From NCBI GenBank assembly GCA_934086185.1, contig CAKOHW010000011.1, positions 1-33,061 on the forward strand: a stretch of DNA of 33,061 nucleotides, read 5' to 3'. Source of the DNA: an uncultured Bacilli bacterium (lineage in GTDB: Bacteria > Bacillota_I > Bacilli_A > RF39 > UBA660). Below are positions 32,485 through 33,061 of this stretch, in pieces; position 1 is the first letter of the stretch, and each line of letters begins with the position of its first letter. The notes under the pieces were generated by a model. That model did no database searches and had not been told where the DNA came from. It worked only from the letters and a program-made list of their open reading frames with translations. A program made the position numbers and the translations under genes.

Positions 32485-32961
32485 CTATTTATTGTTAAAA
32501 ATGAATACATCCTCTATTCCATCATTTTTAATTATATAATTTTCATTAGTATATTCTGATATTATATTTTTCCAAAATGAATATGCAATAGGATTGTTTT
32601 CCATTGGTTGGACCTCCCAATCACCCCTAAATTTTTTAAATATTTCGTAGGCGACTCTTTTCCCAATATGATTTCTCCTAAATCTTGGCATTATTAAGAA
32701 TTCGGCAATACACTTACCATTTTTATTAAATTTCAAATTTTCATTTACCATAACCATTCCTACATATGCTTTTCCTCTTTTAATAAAATATGCACTTCTA
32801 TCCTCATCAGTAAAGTAATTATCAAACCATTTATATTCAAATACACATTCCTCATTTATATCATTATCAATATATTGTGAACCATCATATAAGGAATACT
32901 GTAACAATTTATATAATTTTTCTTTTTCTTGTTGTTTTACGTCAATTATTTCATAATTCAT
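32485..32961 (-). CDS. GNAT family N-acetyltransferase
   Basis: The 158-residue protein transfers an acetyl group from acetyl-CoA to an unknown amine. The fold order is visible: N-terminal strand MNYEIIDV, helix LYKLLQYSLYDGSQY, YVGMVMVNE strand, CIAEFLIMPRFRRNHIGKRVA with the acetyl-CoA loop RRNHIG (95-100), and the final NPIAYSFWKNI helix. GGTGATTATA precedes the ATG; a longer frame adds four residues. Promoter at 32986-33014. It is intact, unlike the GNAT remnant downstream. Confidence 0.88.
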   Translation of the reverse strand: MNYEIIDVKQQEKEKLYKLLQYSLYDGSQYIDNDINEECVFEYKWFDNYFTDEDRSAYFIKRGKAYVGMVMVNENLKFNKNGKCIAEFLIMPRFRRNHIGKRVAYEIFKKFRGDWEVQPMENNPIAYSFWKNIISEYTNENYIIKNDGIEDVFIFNNK

Positions 32962-32985
32962 TATAATCACCAACTTTCACATATT

Positions 32986-33014
32986 ATTATATCACGTATA
33001 ATACTGAGTAGTAA
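32986..33014 (-). promoter_or_regulatory. Promoter of the GNAT gene
   Basis: -10 TATAAT (32991-32986) preceded by TGA (extended -10); weak -35 TTACTA (33014-33009) at 17 bases. Confidence 0.55.
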
Positions 33015-33061
33015 ATTGATTAGGTTTGATAAATTTGAATCTTTTGATATTTACATTATAA

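Noticed and set aside
1..33061. Genetic code 4 (TGA as Trp)
   Set aside because: RF2 is present with its UGA-dependent frameshift, two genes end in TGA, and conserved Trp residues use TGG.
1..33061. CRISPR array, insertion sequence or prophage
   Set aside because: No regularly spaced direct repeats, transposase, integrase or phage structural genes were seen; only one decayed GNAT gene suggests gene loss.

Overview
This is a strongly AT-rich window from a low-GC Gram-positive bacterium (Bacillota, probably an uncultured gut lineage of class Bacilli or the former Tenericutes). Supporting signs are Bacillus-like gene content (YitT/DUF2179, Ntdp/DUF402, a CotF-like coat protein, a CwlD-like amidase, an L10 leader), consensus sigma-A promoters, and GGAGG or GGUGAU ribosome binding sites. 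The genetic code is the standard one: a release factor 2 gene with its programmed frameshift is present, and at least two genes end in TGA. The exact lineage cannot be named from this sequence.

Nearly everything is on the minus strand. At the left edge (1-110) a consensus promoter and a Bacilli-type rRNA leader motif point out of the window, so an rRNA operon probably starts just to the left. Then come an Ntdp-type phosphatase (210-755), an overlapping pgk-tpiA pair (813-2647), a glucosaminidase-like exported protein (2704-3618) and a coiled-coil/LysM protein (3742-5049). Divergent from these is a two-gene CotF-like operon (5163-5698). gpmI follows, then a tRNA-Gly/tRNA-Asn unit with phased A-tracts upstream of its promoter, and tex. 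A plus-strand TIGR01212 radical SAM gene, a lone Clp-D1-like AAA+ ATPase, a small membrane protein and a YitT protein occupy 9.8-13.3 kb.

The centre (13.3-21.9 kb) is translation machinery: the str operon (rpsL-rpsG-fusA-tuf), the L7/L12 stalk operon (rplJ-rplL) behind an L10-leader attenuator, rplK-rplA, and ychF. Two small pilin-like or secreted genes, one only 37 codons long, sit between the str and stalk operons.

The right part holds two small unknowns (22.0-22.8 kb), an Abi_2/HEPN gene joined to htrA, a CwlD-like amidase, prfB-yitT, a large exported protein with a KPVLYLYP-type C-terminus, a TtcA-like tRNA thiolase, an HD hydrolase, and an intact GNAT gene followed by a broken GNAT pseudogene.

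No CRISPR array, insertion sequence, prophage or large undescribed system is visible. The best leads are the possible spore-envelope cluster (LysM coiled-coil protein plus CotF-like pair, with a CwlD-like amidase elsewhere), the lone AAA+ ATPase, the divergent triosephosphate isomerase, the unlisted 37-codon gene, and several RNA-level switches (RF2 frameshift, rplJ attenuator, rplK and rpsL leaders).
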